From positions 186,001 through 250,000 of the forward strand of contig JAMJFZ010004075.1 of NCBI GenBank assembly GCA_026225945.1: a DNA stretch of 64,000 nucleotides. Direction: 5' to 3'. The notes beneath the pieces are model-generated. The model ran no database searches and was not told the DNA's origin. It worked only from the letters and a program-made list of their open reading frames with translations. Below are positions 1-12,630 of the stretch, one piece after another. Positions within the stretch are counted from its first letter, which is position 1; every line of letters starts with the position of its first letter. The position numbers and the translations under genes are program-made. Source of the DNA: Cricetomys ansorgei. Its lineage: Eukaryota > Chordata > Mammalia > Rodentia > Nesomyidae.

Positions 1-1362
1 TGTACATGCGTGCGTGTGTGTGATTTAAACACGTTACAGTAATAGATTAACAAGCGCTTACGAAACAATTATGTTCTTTCTTTCTAAACATTGCAATGAT
101 ATGTAGATGAGAAAAGTTTCTCAAGGGAAAGGGAATTAATGTCTGGGGTGGAGCTGCCCGTGTGATGAGATGTGGAGAAGATCAGTTTTTAGAAACATGT
201 TTTTATTTTTCCTACCCATGTCCTCAGTTGTCAAATACTAAACATTAGAAACACATCCAGGATAAAATTGGCCTGTGGGAAAGACAGCAGTCAAGGTTAT
301 CAAAACATCAGAAAACAGTGAGTTATCCCCCAGTCCCAGCACCTGTGAGAAGCTGCAAACTGAGAAAACGCCCATGCACCAGCTGGGCCATCTGTTCAAG
401 CTGCTGCCAGCCTGGTCAGCATCGGGAGGGGAGACATAGTTGTTGGTGTTTGGCAGGTCATACCCTTCTCAGAATCAAAATGGGACAAATGCTTTGGCAC
501 TGGATGGCTGCATATGGTGTAGCATCCTTCCAGGGAGCAGGGGCAGTGTGGTTGGGTTCTCTCACTGTGGTAGACACGATGAAAACATCAGAGCATGAAG
601 AACTAAGAGGTGCTCTTCCCGTCTTTACTAACTCACACTTGCCCCTGTTTGGTGTATAAAACATAAGGGAAAGGGATGGTAACAGTATCACCGGAGGTAG
701 CTATGCGGATGTGTATATTTACCTGTTTTCATGTACGTGTGTGCTGTCTCTATTCTATCAAACATACTTTCCAAGAGAAACAGTCTGGAAATTACAACTA
801 GAATTATTTGAGTGACTTACCCCATATGCCACAGGCAGTAAACCAATGTCAGACCTGTAGCTCTTAACCTCATAATCCCAAGAGAACCGTCCTCACTTCC
901 GAAGAGGATGTGGTTGATGGTATGTTGTAGACTCCTTTCACAGTAAGGTTATTTAGACATCACTAACTGTATTCCTGGGTGAACATTAAGATCTCAACCT
1001 CAGGTGTATTTTGTTAGAAAAAGCCTGCATTTTGTTTTTATTTCAAATCTAGTCTCTAAAAATTGAACTAAAATGGAAACAAACTCTGGATCATCTGCCT
1101 GTTTGCTGGGAAAGAGAAATAATAGAAAATCAATCTGAATTGATCTGTAGACAGAAGCATAGATTCTGTTGGGAGATGAATGACGTATTTTTAAAAGGAC
1201 TCTGGGAATTTACCATATTTGAAGACAGGAAAAATAAATTTGATAGTATTTATTTTTGAATACTAGTGTTTAAACACTTCACCCCCATCCTGGGCACAAA
1301 TGATTCTATTTGTTTGATATATGTGTTAGAAGTGATTTTTTTCTTGAATTGGAGTGGTGGGT
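1..1362. other. Intronic sequence, no feature recognised
   Basis: AT-rich unique-looking DNA. It opens with a short TG-rich stub (1-23) whose rest lies outside the window. The overlapping short open frames at about 318-691 on both strands show no domain, codon bias or splice context. Confidence 0.6.
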
Positions 1363-1450
1363 GGGGTTGAGACAGGTTTGCTACTGGCAAATGTTATCTT
1401 CAGCCTCCCAGATGCTGGGATTATAGATAGCCATGCATCACAACACCTAA
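1363..1450 (-). repeat. B1-like SINE remnant
   Basis: The + strand reads GAGACAGG, then CAGCCTCCCAGATGCTGGGATTATAG, with CACAACACCT at the end: the reverse complement of a B1 left part. It is diverged and lacks the centre. Confidence 0.55.
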
Positions 1451-4400
1451 AGAAGCAACATTTTAAAGCAAGACATGGCATTTAGTCTCTGGGTGTGCGG
1501 AAGCTCGCCGTGGGAGGTGCCCCATTGCACCTACCCGTCACCAGCGCCTTAGCTGGGGGATCTTGGGCAGAAGCTATTTGAACAGTGACTCTGTTATAAC
1601 ACAGGGTGTCACTTCTCAGGAACAGGAGTGATATGTGTACCTGGAAGTTGGGAGAAGGGATCAACACCTGCAAGTGATACGTACCTGAAAGTTTTTAAAT
1701 TTATCAAAGTAAACACCAAAGATACAATGTTGAGGAAATTCTATTTACAGAGATCAGGGTAACCACACAAGCTAAGGATAGGGATGTATATGAAACGGCT
1801 GAAGTTTGTACACTAAGGCAGCAGGATGCTGATATGTGTGATGGAATTTGGGGTCCAGGAAAGACTGTTCCTTCAGAAAGGAACCACCGTGTGGCATTTT
1901 TCAGTACCTTAAAGAAGTTTAACATGGCTAGAGAAGAGACCAAATATGGACTCTCAAGAAGAGGGCTGGGATCAGCTCAGAGACGTCTGGCAGGCTGCGG
2001 TGGAAGTTGAGGTTTGAGATGATTTTAAATAGTAAATTATACAATCAGACTACAATCATGACCCTTCTGGGCCCAGAGTGTAGAGAAAGAAGGAGGTTTG
2101 CATAGAGGAGATTGGGAATGGAGGAAGAAGATTCGGCAGTAATCTAGATAATGCCGAAGTCTGAAGCAAGGTCACGATGGAGAGACTAGAGAGAACCGGT
2201 ATTTGGGACATCAGATTTACAAGTTACCAGTTGCAGTCCAGGGAGGATAATTGCAGAACTATAATGCTTAGGTTTCTGACCTGAATTTAAGATATCATAT
2301 CATATGTACACATGTACATAGGACCCTCACACGGAAGTGTCCCATATGCAACAGGAAGTAGTTCAGTACGTTTGTAGCTTAAGGCACATCTAGGAACGAG
2401 CTGTTGAAGCTTCGATCTCATTTATGAGACCGCCCTGCAGGGAAAAAGAAGTGTAGCGAACTGAGGTTTCCTGATACCTAGGGGACAGTGGATGGTTCGC
2501 AAAGGACTCTGGGAAGAGACAAAGGAGAGAAGGGCTTTGTGTGAATGGGCGTTCCAGGGCAAGGAAGGGCTCATCTACAGACGGGGCGTCAGCACGTCGA
2601 AGGGGTGGAGAAATCAAAGCAAAAAGTCTGAAAAGTGCTCATAGGATTTAGCAACCTGAAGACTGTTGGCATCCTAGCTAGATAATTCACCCGGAAAACA
2701 ATAAATGGAAACAAATAATTTTTAAAATTAAAATTTGAAGCCTGAAATAATCGATTTTAACTAAAAAATATAACATGAGTTATAATATGTGATTTGATTT
2801 TTTTTTATTTTAAGTCAGTTTTCAAAAATTATACGGTATTTGAAAAGCATTTATAGTTGAACATTGTAGATGAAGATTAGTAGGTCACATATTCACACAG
2901 TGAAAGTACAACCAGCCATGCATAAGGCTTTATCCTATTAGCACTCTGTGTAATTATAATATGAAGGATTACTAGTGTCAATGGAAGGTACAAAAGTAGT
3001 AAGACCTTAATGATAGCAATAGCTTATATTTGATAGCATTTTGTACTTGTGTGTATAGTCAGAGATGAGCAAAGCCGTACAATCTGACAAATATGTTTGG
3101 AGGGAGTAGTGGTAACTGTGACTGGGGAAACAGTACTGTTGTATATACCTGGTGCTCATTGCTTTCAACAAGGTAGCAAATCCCCAAATGACACTCTGTG
3201 ACTTTATCCTCTGCGAGTTCTCCCTCGTGTAGCGCTTGCTTTAGTGGTCACCCACACACACCTTGGTTTTTCTTGCAGGTAAAGAGAACATCTGTTTGAA
3301 AATTTAAAACAAGCATAACAGTTTATCTTAAATTGATTTGCTTGATGAAATGCGTATTCCCATCTATCTGTGTAAGTTAGCCTAGCAGAGATGCCAGTCA
3401 TGGTCAGTTGCTGGGCAAAGTGAAGAGCAGACGCTAAAACCTTCGGTCCTTTTGGAGTATGTAATCAGACAGCAGAATGTAACCCTGCCCCAGCAGTAAC
3501 ATGACCACTCTGGAAATTAATTTACTGTTTTCCTTTGAATGCTGCCTCAAGAACATGTCTGGAAAGTAGCTTTTATGTGTTATTGTGTTGACTCTTGGGG
3601 CTTGTCACTCACATGTTCTTAAAATATGAATTATGCCCCAAGTCTCCTGAATCTCTTTGGAATAATACTACTCCAAGGAAATTTCATTTAGCCTGTCCTG
3701 GAGTGGTTTCTGTTCATCAATTATGGAAGAGAGATTCAGGGTTTTGAGTTTTAACTGGTTGCAATTTTTGACATCCAGCATGCCTGGAAAAATCCCAAGT
3801 CTTCTGCTTATTCTTTTCTGAGATGATCAGTTAAGGAGTAAGTCTTGAGTTTATAGCTGTTTTGTAGCTTTAAGAAGACATTTTAAATTGGCTTAGGTTG
3901 TGATTAATACCTGCCATCTTTTGGAATAGTAACATCAGATCTTTGTTTTGCGTAGTCCTGACCTATATGCCATGCTGTAACAGTATTTCAAAATGCAGTC
4001 TGCCGAGATACTTAGAAATTATTGTTAAAATATATTTAAATATATTTTAAATGTATCTGAGGGCGTGAGTAATTAGTGTTACATGTTGTTAGTCTTTTTC
4101 TAATAATAGAAAAAATGAATATAACATTTCTGATATAAATGGTGGCATTTAAAGCCTCTGGTAAGAAATGGCTGAATATATGAGTGAGTAAAGCCAAACT
4201 ATGCATCAGAAATCCATTTCGTTCTCAAAAGCAAGCGATGCTGTGTTCTTTGCAATAGTGGTGCTAACGTCCGTTCACCTTTACCATCGTCTTCTCAGTT
4301 GTGTTGATTCTGAGATTGATTGGGTTGCGGTGATAAGGCCAGGCCAGTGTTTTACAGCTACTTGTACATCCAGCTGAGATACCAAGACATCCAGAAAGTC

Positions 4401-4589
4401 TTTGCCTTGAGAATAAAGACCTGGCTTAGACAGTTCTGAAAGAAAGACTAGGATGCCCAGCCGACTGTTGAATCTGGCCCTATCCTTCAGCCCTATGCCT
4501 TCACTGGCTTTGTACCAACCTGTCCTCAGAACGCTTTTTTAAGACAAATGTTATAGAAGTTTAAGGTGATCCGCCAGTAATTGAGTGTC
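1451..4589. other. Intronic sequence, mostly unique
   Basis: No gene or clear repeat is recognised. It holds AT-rich tracts at 2700-2860 and an AT palindrome at 4025-4050. The purine-rich sequence at 2060-2300 may be a very old repeat that I cannot name. Confidence 0.5.
4025..4050. repeat. Perfect 26-bp AT palindrome
   Basis: The 13-nt arm TTAAAATATATTT is followed directly by its exact reverse complement. The flanking bases 4024 and 4051 break the symmetry. Confidence 0.9.
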
Positions 4590-5560
4590 CGGCAGGCAGA
4601 AAATAACCAAAACTCTTCAGAGGAAAGTAAGACATGCCAAATTTCTTCATTTCTTCATCAGGGTGAGAAACAATATAGTGTAATGCAACCCACAGTCCAA
4701 AAGACTAAACAGTCAGCAGCAACCAGTTGGAGATGGCCCAGACACCAAATTAAATGGAGACATTAAAGCAGCCATTAGAAATAAATACATGGAACTAACA
4801 AAAAATCTGTTCAAAGCATCAAATAAAAACACTGCCTCCTGAGTTTAACACATAGACAATCTTGAGAAAAGGGATCTACAATCGAGGAGGCAGGTGGCAG
4901 TTCTGCAGTGGAAACCTGCAGTAGCTGGAGTGGATGTTGAACTGGGGAATTTCAGCATGCTAGGAACCACAGAAGGAGCAGCCAGGCGGCTTGAGGATGG
5001 AGTGGTAGGAATTATCTAATTTCCAGACTAAATAGGTCGTAGTCTGAGGAAAACTCTCAGGGGCCTAGGGGAAAATGGTGAATGATAAGCGATTGAGTGT
5101 TAGACATGAAGTATTGTTTTAAAAACAATGACCTTAAATTCCTTCAATTTTTATGAAAAGCATTAGTTTACAAATCCAAGAAGCTTAACAGATGTCAAGC
5201 AAATGCAGTTTACACACAGACATTGAAGTCATCCAGAAACCAGAGGCAAAGCAGATCTTCAAAGCAGGTAGAAAGAAATACATACATGTAAAAAATGACT
5301 ATCTTTCTTGTCAGAAACAATGGAAGACAGGAGACTCAAATGATACCTCTAAGAAGGAAGAAACTTAATGTAAGCAGAGTTTTATGTCCAGAATAGCTGT
5401 CTTCAAGATGTAATTTAAAAAAAAAAAACTTTTAGAAAACTGAAGGCTAAAATAATTGATCATTATCACGTCCGCATTACAGGGGATTCTAAGAAAATTT
5501 CCATATAAAGGGAAATAATTAGTAGCTGGATATCTGGACCTGTATGAGAAAGGTCTAAGG
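4590..5560 (+). repeat. L1M/HAL1 ORF1-region remnant
   Basis: Diverged LINE sequence in the gene's orientation. Recognisable parts include GAGATGGCCCAGACACCAAA with GCAGCCATTAGAAAT (4730-4785) and CAGAAACAATGGAAGACAGG (5312-5331). TGTCCAGAATAGCTGTCTTCAAG (5385-5407) and the block around 5483-5520 follow in the order of ORF1 of old mammalian L1/HAL1. Stops interrupt every frame, so no protein is made. The exact subfamily was not determined. Confidence 0.65.
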
Positions 5561-5569
5561 AAAAGACTT

Positions 5570-5715
5570 TAGGGGAGGCGTACATCAGTGAGAGTGCTTA
5601 CCAAGCAGAAAGAAAGTTGTAAGCTCAGCCGTCAGTGGTAGAGGTGGGCGGGGGAGAGAAGAGGAAAGGAAGGACAGAAAGGGGAGGAGGAGGCCAAAAA
5701 AAAAAAAAAAAACCC
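5570..5715 (+). repeat. ID-like SINE with purine-rich and A tail (tentative)
   Basis: CAGTGAGAGTGCTTACCAAGCA resembles the tRNA-derived ID core. A long GA-rich run follows and ends in about 17 A (5696-5712). It sits between two L1M pieces, consistent with an insertion into the older element. Confidence 0.4.
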
Positions 5716-5877
5716 AGCAACAATGACTATGCTGTAAAAGTTTATGAATGTAACATTTGGTCCTGGGTTGCAAGAAAACCTTGTGCTCATACAATTAATT
5801 CATCATGTGATTATAGGATATTTAGATAACATTTTAAGTAAGTAAATGTTAGTACCCTGATCAGTGTTTACCACATA

Positions 5878-5902
5878 ACACAAACACACACACACACACA
5901 AT
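5878..5902. repeat. (CA)n microsatellite
   Basis: About 12 CA units with one imperfect start. Confidence 0.85.
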
Positions 5903-6049
5903 GTATATCGTATGTATAAAGAAGAAAACAATAAAAATAAAACCTTAAAATGTTTATTGTACAATGTTGAACCGTACTGTTCACATTTATTGCTTCACAA
6001 CTCTAAGGTTTATACTCCATAGAGCACAAAATGTATAGTGCTATTAGTA

Positions 6050-6340
6050 CTTCCGAACCCGTCTATATAGAAAAGACAAGTACAAAGTTGTTAACTTAAT
6101 CCCAATTATATAAAAATCACATTAAATATAAATACATCAACCTCTCCCATTAAAAAGGCAGAGATTATTAGGATGATCTAAACACTATGACCCAAATATA
6201 TCCTGTCACGAGAGGTGCGATTTACACAGAAAAAATACAAATTGTAAGTAAAACGAGGAGAAAAGACATATCCCGTAAATAGCATGCATCAGAAGCTAAT
6301 GTTCAAAGCTAAGGTTAGATTGATGCAGCAAAACATCTAG
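6050..6340 (+). repeat. L1M/HAL1 remnant, start of ORF2 region
   Basis: The motifs CCTCTCCCATTAAAAAGGCAGAG and ACCCAAATATATCCTG, then AGGAGAAAAGACATATCCCGTAAATAGCATGC, follow the order of the endonuclease-to-RT linker of old mammalian L1 ORF2. It is probably the continuation of the element at 4590-5560. Confidence 0.55.
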
Positions 6341-7440
6341 GCAAAGATAATGACAGAAGGTAAAAAGGGAAAGCTGAGCAAGCAGCACAGAGCCAATCAG
6401 TGGGAAGTAGTATCGATCCTAAGGAACATGCACAGACTACTCAGGAGAACCTTGAAATGTGTAAAGAAAAACCTAGAACAAAAGAAAAACTCAAAAACCC
6501 AAACTAGAGATTTTAAATTTACCCTAATTCCATCCTACACTGGGCAAACATGGAAGCAGCTGTTAATGTTCTGTGTGGTTATGTGGGGGCTGTCAGACTT
6601 CTGCTGAGAACATTCTGGGATGACATATGTATAGATCCTTAACCTGCAGACGGTGACTTAGCAGTCTTTAGCCCACTTTCCTGAACATTTTTAATAACAA
6701 AATTTAGTACAGTCTGTCTGGTTTATTTTGATGTGAAGGTGGGTTTAGGATAATATTTAAATCTTTCTGTGTATACTCAAGTGGTTTGTGAATTGTAAAA
6801 ATATCAACAGTGACCTTAGGTCTGTCTTTGGATAGACAATGATCTCACCAAATGTTCAGTCTGAGCAGTGTGAGGGTGACTTCAATGGTTACTGATTTCG
6901 ACTTTGCTGACTAGAAAGAGATCTGTGAGCTTCAGGCTACAGATGCAGGTGGTGTCTTCCTACGAAGATGCGGCTCTGCTCCCTGTTGGTGTCCTCATGG
7001 GGCGCCATCCCACCATGTGTGAAGGTGGCCTCAGGGGTGCCTTTGGGGGAGGGACAATTTTTTTTCCTCGAAATAGAGCTTTGAATTTTGTCAGGCACTT
7101 GGACAGAGCGGGAGGGCACTTGGCGCCAGGAGGAAAAAAGGCTTTGAAAGGGGAGGAGGGAGGGCATAGCAGATGGATTTGGCTGACTTCACAGCTTTGC
7201 CCAGGGTTGACTCTGGTTTGGAATATGAATTAGGCAGCCGCTGATTGGTACACATTGTTTTATCACAAAAAGGAATTTGGTCGATTGTTCCCCCCTTGTC
7301 TTGCTACTCTGTAAAATAATATCAAGAGTGTATCTGCTTCTTTGTTATTAAATACAAATCATAGCTGCCTCATGCCAAGGGGGAGATTAAGTCTCAGGAT
7401 GATACAAAGGAAATATTCCAACTCAGGAGCACTACCAAGG
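6341..7440. other. Intronic sequence, no feature recognised
   Basis: The open frames at 6350-6607 (+) and 6904-7233 (+, with an antisense shadow) have no domain or splice context. The segment 6940-7150 is moderately GC-rich. Confidence 0.5.
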
Positions 7441-7445
7441 GTGTT

Positions 7446-7498
7446 TTACACACACACACACACTCACACACACACACACTCACACATATATATATATT
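7446..7498. repeat. (CA)n/(TA)n compound microsatellite
   Basis: CA units broken by single CT steps, then TATATATATA at the 3' end. Confidence 0.9.
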
Positions 7499-9250
7499 AA
7501 AAGGTAAGAACTGTAAGCCAGAAATGAACTTGGGTATTGCACTTAAAGAAATACTAATATTACTTATAGGGTTTTTTTCTGTATTCCTAGTTAAATTTTG
7601 ATTCTTTCCTTATTTAATTACAGTAGTTGCATAGTCAGCTCAGAAATGGATCTAGCACATCTTAAATAGCTTATAATATATATTCAAAAACAAAAAGTAG
7701 CACACAGTCTTCATATTTTCTTGCCCAAAGGACACATAACAAACCTGTGTGTGAGTTTGTTCTTTTTCACCAAGGCAATGTAATGAACTAATCTTTCTCT
7801 TAAGGACTGACATTTTGGAGGGCTATTACCAAACTGGGAAATAGAAATGATCTGGCTTATCGAGTTTCTCTTTTTAAATGAAGGTGATGCCTCATAGTTT
7901 AAAACCACTGTGTGCTGCAATGAAAGCACATAAATAACATTTATTTTCTAACAAGATCCACACAGCAATGTTCAGTTAAGTTCCTCCAGGTGAACATCAG
8001 TTGCCAGTGTCTTCAGCTACCGCCACTGTGAAATAGCACCTATTCAGTGTGGGTCCTGAGTCGGAAACAGTTTCCTTTTGTTCTTACCCGCTTCCATTGT
8101 TCTGTGGTACTTATTTCCGGCTAGTAGATTTTACGTATCTCCTAGTTTTATTGGATTCGTGGCATTGATGCAATAGGGCAAATTAGGCCCTCGTTAATAA
8201 TTCTTTCTCTAAATAATTAAAAGCATCCTAAATCCTCTATATCTTTGCCTACAAGGATGTATGTTAGGGGTAGGATGAGATTGTGTAGACATCAAAGAGA
8301 GCAGACAAAATGGTCCATGGAAAACGTGAAGGAAATGTTCGAGTTTCTACTTATATATGTTTGTTTTATCATTATCACATCTTTTGTGGTTTTCATTTTG
8401 AGATGTATTTTGTTTTTGTGTAATGAGTGCACTGTTTTATAGAAAATGATGCATGTGCTGGGGTACATGTTTTTCAAGTTGCTACACCTGATCACTGCAA
8501 TTCCCAATGCCTGTGGAGCCTACAAATACCTTTTTCTTTATTTAAAATATGAAAAATAAAAGGAAATCAGCTACGTAGTAAAATATTCATTTTTGGTTAT
8601 ATAAAGGATTTACTTGGGTATAAATAATTTTATGAATAAAATTGCAAGTTTTTAAAAGTATAATGTGTACAGTGGATAGTTTGGGTTATTACCAAAGCTG
8701 TGCGTGTCCAGACAGAGAAGTGGCTTACATTTGCTGCCAGACCTGCTGGAAAGCAGATCTGTAAGCTGCGCCTCAGCTGCGTTTGGGGAAGACACAGAGA
8801 CAAAGCAGATCTAGAACGCTTTTCTCAACTCTAATCAGTCTGTTGCTGTTTTGAACAGGGAGTGCTCTTTTGTATGTAACACTTTTTGAGGAGCAGGCTG
8901 AGTTTACCTCACTCCTAGATCCTATTTCAAGAGAGAAACTTGTGTTTTACCACAGTGATTTTTGCAGTCACAGATTTCTAGTTATGAAGTATTTGGTGAT
9001 TCTATTTAATTCCTGTAATACATTCTCACTGTTTGGTGATATTAACCTCGTTGTTTAGAAAGAAATGCTAAAATCCACTCAGGTAGTTAGGAGAGGTGAC
9101 ACAGGATGCACAGCTTGCAGACACTGACTGTATCACGCTGCCATCACCCAAAGTAGCCGCAGCAGGGGTGGGTATCTCTGCCCTGGCCCTGAACTTACAG
9201 GAGCGTGCAGCTTTTTGTTGAGTGAGATGTTTGCTGTGGTAAGCTCCTTT
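7499..9250. other. Intronic sequence, no feature recognised
   Basis: AT-rich unique DNA. Short open frames at 7711-8507 and 8870-9058 show no recognisable protein. Confidence 0.5.
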
Positions 9251-9352
9251 GGTTTGGTTTTGAGACAGGGTCTCACTCTGGCCCCAAACTCATGGTGATC
9301 CTCCTGCTTCAGCTCTTACAGTGTTTACAGGCATGAGCCACCATGTTCAGGT
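9251..9352 (-). repeat. B1-family SINE, diverged
   Basis: The + strand shows TTTTGAGACAGGGTCTCACT and CATGGTGATCCTCCTGCTTC, then CAGGCATGAGCCACCATG: a reverse-oriented B1/Alu-like unit. Confidence 0.8.
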
Positions 9353-9399
9353 AAGGCATTTATTTCTACGAGGCCATACTGGGTTGAGGTAGATTCAGC

Positions 9400-9760
9400 C
9401 TATACCTAGTTTGTTGAGAAGTTGGGTTTTGTTTTGTTTTAATTATGAACAGGTGTTGAATCTTGATGTCAACCCTTTATATATCTGTCGTGGTGAGGAT
9501 GTTTTCATCAGGCTTGTTTGTGTGTTGAACAACCTACGAATCTGGAAATAAATCTCACTTGGTCAAGGCGAATGATCCACTGAATACTCTTGAATTTCCT
9601 TGCTGGTTTATCTGGACTGCTGCATATAACTTGCTGAAGAATATTGGCCTCTAGATTTCTTCCTGTGTAGGAACTTACCTGGGTTTGGTGTCAGGGTAAG
9701 CCAGACTTATAAAATAAGCTTGAACTCTTTGATTTTTCTGAAAGAGTTTGTAAAAGATAA
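9400..9760 (-). repeat. L1 ORF2 (reverse transcriptase region) fragment
   Basis: On the + strand, strings such as GTTGAACAACCTACGAAT, AAATCTCACTTGGTCAAGG, ATATTGGCCTCTAGATTTC and GGTTTGGTGTCAGGGTAA fall in the order of an antisense L1 ORF2. The copy is diverged and non-coding. Confidence 0.75.
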
Positions 9761-9802
9761 TGTATGTGTGTGAGAGAAGGGGGGTGTAGAGATTGAGATT
9801 TT

Positions 9803-10136
9803 CTTAGTGTTTCTATTGCTGCGATGAAATATCATAAGCAAAAAGTAAGAAAGGGTTTATCTCACGTACACTTCCACTGAGCTGTTCACCACTGAAGGAA
9901 GTCAGGACAGAAAGTCAAACAGGGCAGGAGCCTGGAGGCAGGAGCGGATGCAGAGGCCATGGAGTGGTGCTGCTTACTGACTTGCTCTTCATGGTTTACT
10001 CAGTCTGCTTTCTTTAGAACTACCAGTCCAGGGGTGGCCCCACCCACCATGGGCTGGACCCTCCGCCATCAATCACTAATTAAGAAAGTGCCCCACAGGC
10101 GTGCCTTGAATTCAATTTTATGGTGATATTTTCTTT
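9803..10136. repeat. Rodent medium-reiteration repeat, URR1-like, 3' truncated
   Basis: It begins AGTGTTTCTATTGCTGCGATG and contains GAAGGAAGTCAGGACAGAAA, CAGGAGCCTGGAGGCAGGAGC, CAATCACTAATTAAGAAAGTGCC and a TTATGGTGATATTTTC end. This is a well-known rodent interspersed family. The name URR1 (hAT-Charlie-type, non-autonomous) is my tentative assignment. An L1 piece abuts at about 10137. Confidence 0.6.
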
Positions 10137-10800
10137 TTGGATTTTATTTATTTTTCTTCTCTCGTATAATACATCCTGACCCCCCTCCCTTCATTCTTCC
10201 AAGTTCCCCAGTCTCCCCTATTCCCCAGAGCTTACACACAACCCCGCCCTGGCCAGGCATTGCCCCATATAAGAGCAGCCCCCCCAGGGTTACCTCTCAA
10301 ATAGGGCATAACAAGATGGGACAAGGCCAGGAACTAATCCCTACATCAAGGGTGAGCTAGACAACCCAGCAGGAGGAAAAGGGTCTCAAGGCAGGCAAAA
10401 GCATCAGAGACCCCCCCCCACACACACACACACTCCATTCTGTAGGAGCTCCACAAGAACACCAAGCCAGACAACCACAAAAACCATGTCTAGGGGCCCT
10501 GTAGGTCCCAAGTCTGCCACTTTAGGCTCTGTAAGCCCCCAAGGGTGCTGGTCAGTTGACTCCACAGGGCTTGTTCTCCTGGTGTCCTCAACCCCCTCTG
10601 GTTCCCACAGTCCCTCCTCCCTTTCTTCCACGGGGTTCCCCAAGCTCTGCTCCATGTTTGGCTCTGAACTTCCACATCTGCTTCCGTCAGCTACTAGAGG
10701 AAGCCTCTCTGAGGAAGGTTGGTGGTTGGTCCTCGAGAGGCAGGACTGGGCAACCCCGCCATGCTGTACCACTGTTTCACAGAGTTGTTCTGAAGATTTA
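10137..10800 (-). repeat. Rodent L1 (Lx-type) 3' UTR fragment
   Basis: The + strand gives the C-rich text typical of an antisense rodent L1 3' UTR: ATTTTATTTATTTTTCTTCTC, CCCCTCCCTTCATTCTTCC, GGAGCTCCACAAGAACACCAAG, and CCTGGTGTCCTCAACCCCCTCTGG. A short C/CA run lies at 10412-10434. Open frames of up to 169 codons here are by-products of base composition and do not resemble a protein. Confidence 0.65.
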
Positions 10801-12264
10801 TTGGGGGGCAAACTATAGGTCATATAATAAACCTCAAAATGGTAGTTCTTCCTGGCTTTCTTCTCTGGATCTCCCTGCTCACTTAAGAGATCCTTCAGTT
10901 CCCCGTTATGCATCTACCAATGTCTGCGCATTAGAGCTCAGTGCTATCAGAGGACCCATAAAGCAGTGTGACTCTATTTACTGTCTTACTCCACATAATA
11001 ATTGGCTGGCTACACGTTGTAATTAAATAAAATCTTAAATACCTTGAGTCCTTGGGGAGCGCAGTGTGGAAGTGTTAACATATTTGCTTTTCGCAGAACA
11101 CATGATAGGATGAATGTTAAGTGTTTTGCAAGTTGAGTATAAAGTTACTTGGAGGATTTTTCTAGTCCTGTCATCATTAATTGCCTCCTACTAGTGCTGG
11201 AAACATCTGGGGAATATTAAATTTTTCCATTTATAGTTATGATATAATGAATGACATATGCCCAGTTTGGTTTATTCTATCTAGGCATGCATATTTAAAG
11301 GCAATAAAACAAGCAATCACACGAATGCCTTTGGAGGATGGGGCTTAATCGTTTATTTACGTAGATTTGATATTTTGTTCATGGGGATTTAGGAATGTTT
11401 CTTGCTGTCATTGTACACATTTAAAAAGTCAAGTATTCTCAGTCTCTTACGCTGGTGTCTGGGTTCTCAGTGTGATGTCTGTGTAATCTTCCTTCACCAG
11501 GGATCTAACTGAAACTTCTTCCACTTTGTTCTGGGTCCTGTCTGCTCAGATTTGGAAAAGTTCCCTAAATATTTGATATAATATTAAAGTTAGGAATATA
11601 ACTCTAGGTTTTATGAACAGTTAAGTTGCTTCATTATGGGTAATGGAAAGACACTGAATGTCCTGTATACCAGTTGTTTAAAAATATGCAGTCAACTTGC
11701 ATCATATTTAATCATGGAATCAAATGTGACGCTCATGAAGATTCCGTATGGGCAGAGCATCCTCATGAGGAAACTGACAGTCACTCTTTTAAGTTTCATC
11801 AGCATTGATGATGCAGTCAGGGTGCAAAGAATGCATCGTGTACTCATGAAAATGAGTCACTTAATTTCAATTATCTTCTCTTCTTCCTCAAAAGAAAAAA
11901 ATGTCATTTTTAAAGGGAACAAGAATTTTCACATTTTCCAATGACTGTCCTGCAGTCTAGAAAGTTAAAACCATCAAATGGAGGTATTTTCCCTCTGGGT
12001 AAGCCTTTGTTCATCCATTCATTGTATATAATAAAATGTATCAAGCTTCTCCCCATCTAGGGTTAGCATTCATTGCAAAAACCAGTTAGCCACCATATCA
12101 TTATTCATTAGTAAATAAGATGTTCAGCCCATTACCAGCATCTGCTGTAATAACTGCCTGGATACTGCTGCCTTAGTGTCTTATATATCACCGTGCTGAG
12201 TAAGCATAGTGATTAAAAATGGTGTTCCATCAACAGCTCTGAGGTAGGTGAGAAAGGAAAGGCC
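10801..12264. other. Intronic sequence, no feature recognised
   Basis: Unique-looking AT-rich DNA. The 102-codon + frame at 11636-11944 has no recognisable domain. TGAGTCA-like and homeodomain-like words at 11850-11870 are not enough to call a regulatory site. Confidence 0.5.
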
Positions 12265-12409
12265 CTCATAAAAAGCCAGTCATCATCATAAGCCAATAAT
12301 ATATGTGTGTGCATATATATATATGTATGTATATGTATGCATGTATATATGTGTGTGTGTGTGTATAATGAAAAGCCAGTCATTATAGGTCAATTTTATA
12401 TATACATAT

Positions 12410-12460
<51 letters not shown>

Positions 12461-12564
12461 GACAAGCCAGTCATCATATCATATGGCACTAAGCAAGTCA
12501 TCATATGCCAATATTATAAATATATGCATATATGTATATATGTACATGTATATATGTATATGTG

Positions 12565-12614
<50 letters not shown>

Positions 12615-12630
12615 GAGAAGCCAGTCATTA
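12265..12630. repeat. Composite array: AAGCCAGTCAT units separated by expanded dinucleotide tracts
   Basis: The 11-nt core AAGCCAGTCAT recurs at 12273, 12373, 12464 and 12618, with a variant AAGCAAGTCAT at 12491. Between the cores lie TG/TA, CA and TA tracts. The pure (CA)n at about 12414-12458 and (TA)n at about 12570-12612 are over 40 bp each. Start-to-start distances are 100, 91, 27 and 127. Confidence 0.9.

Noticed and set aside
10404..10913. 169-codon minus frame and 156-codon plus frame over the same DNA
   Set aside because: Both lie mostly in antisense rodent L1 3' UTR; the GC-rich composition explains the missing stops.
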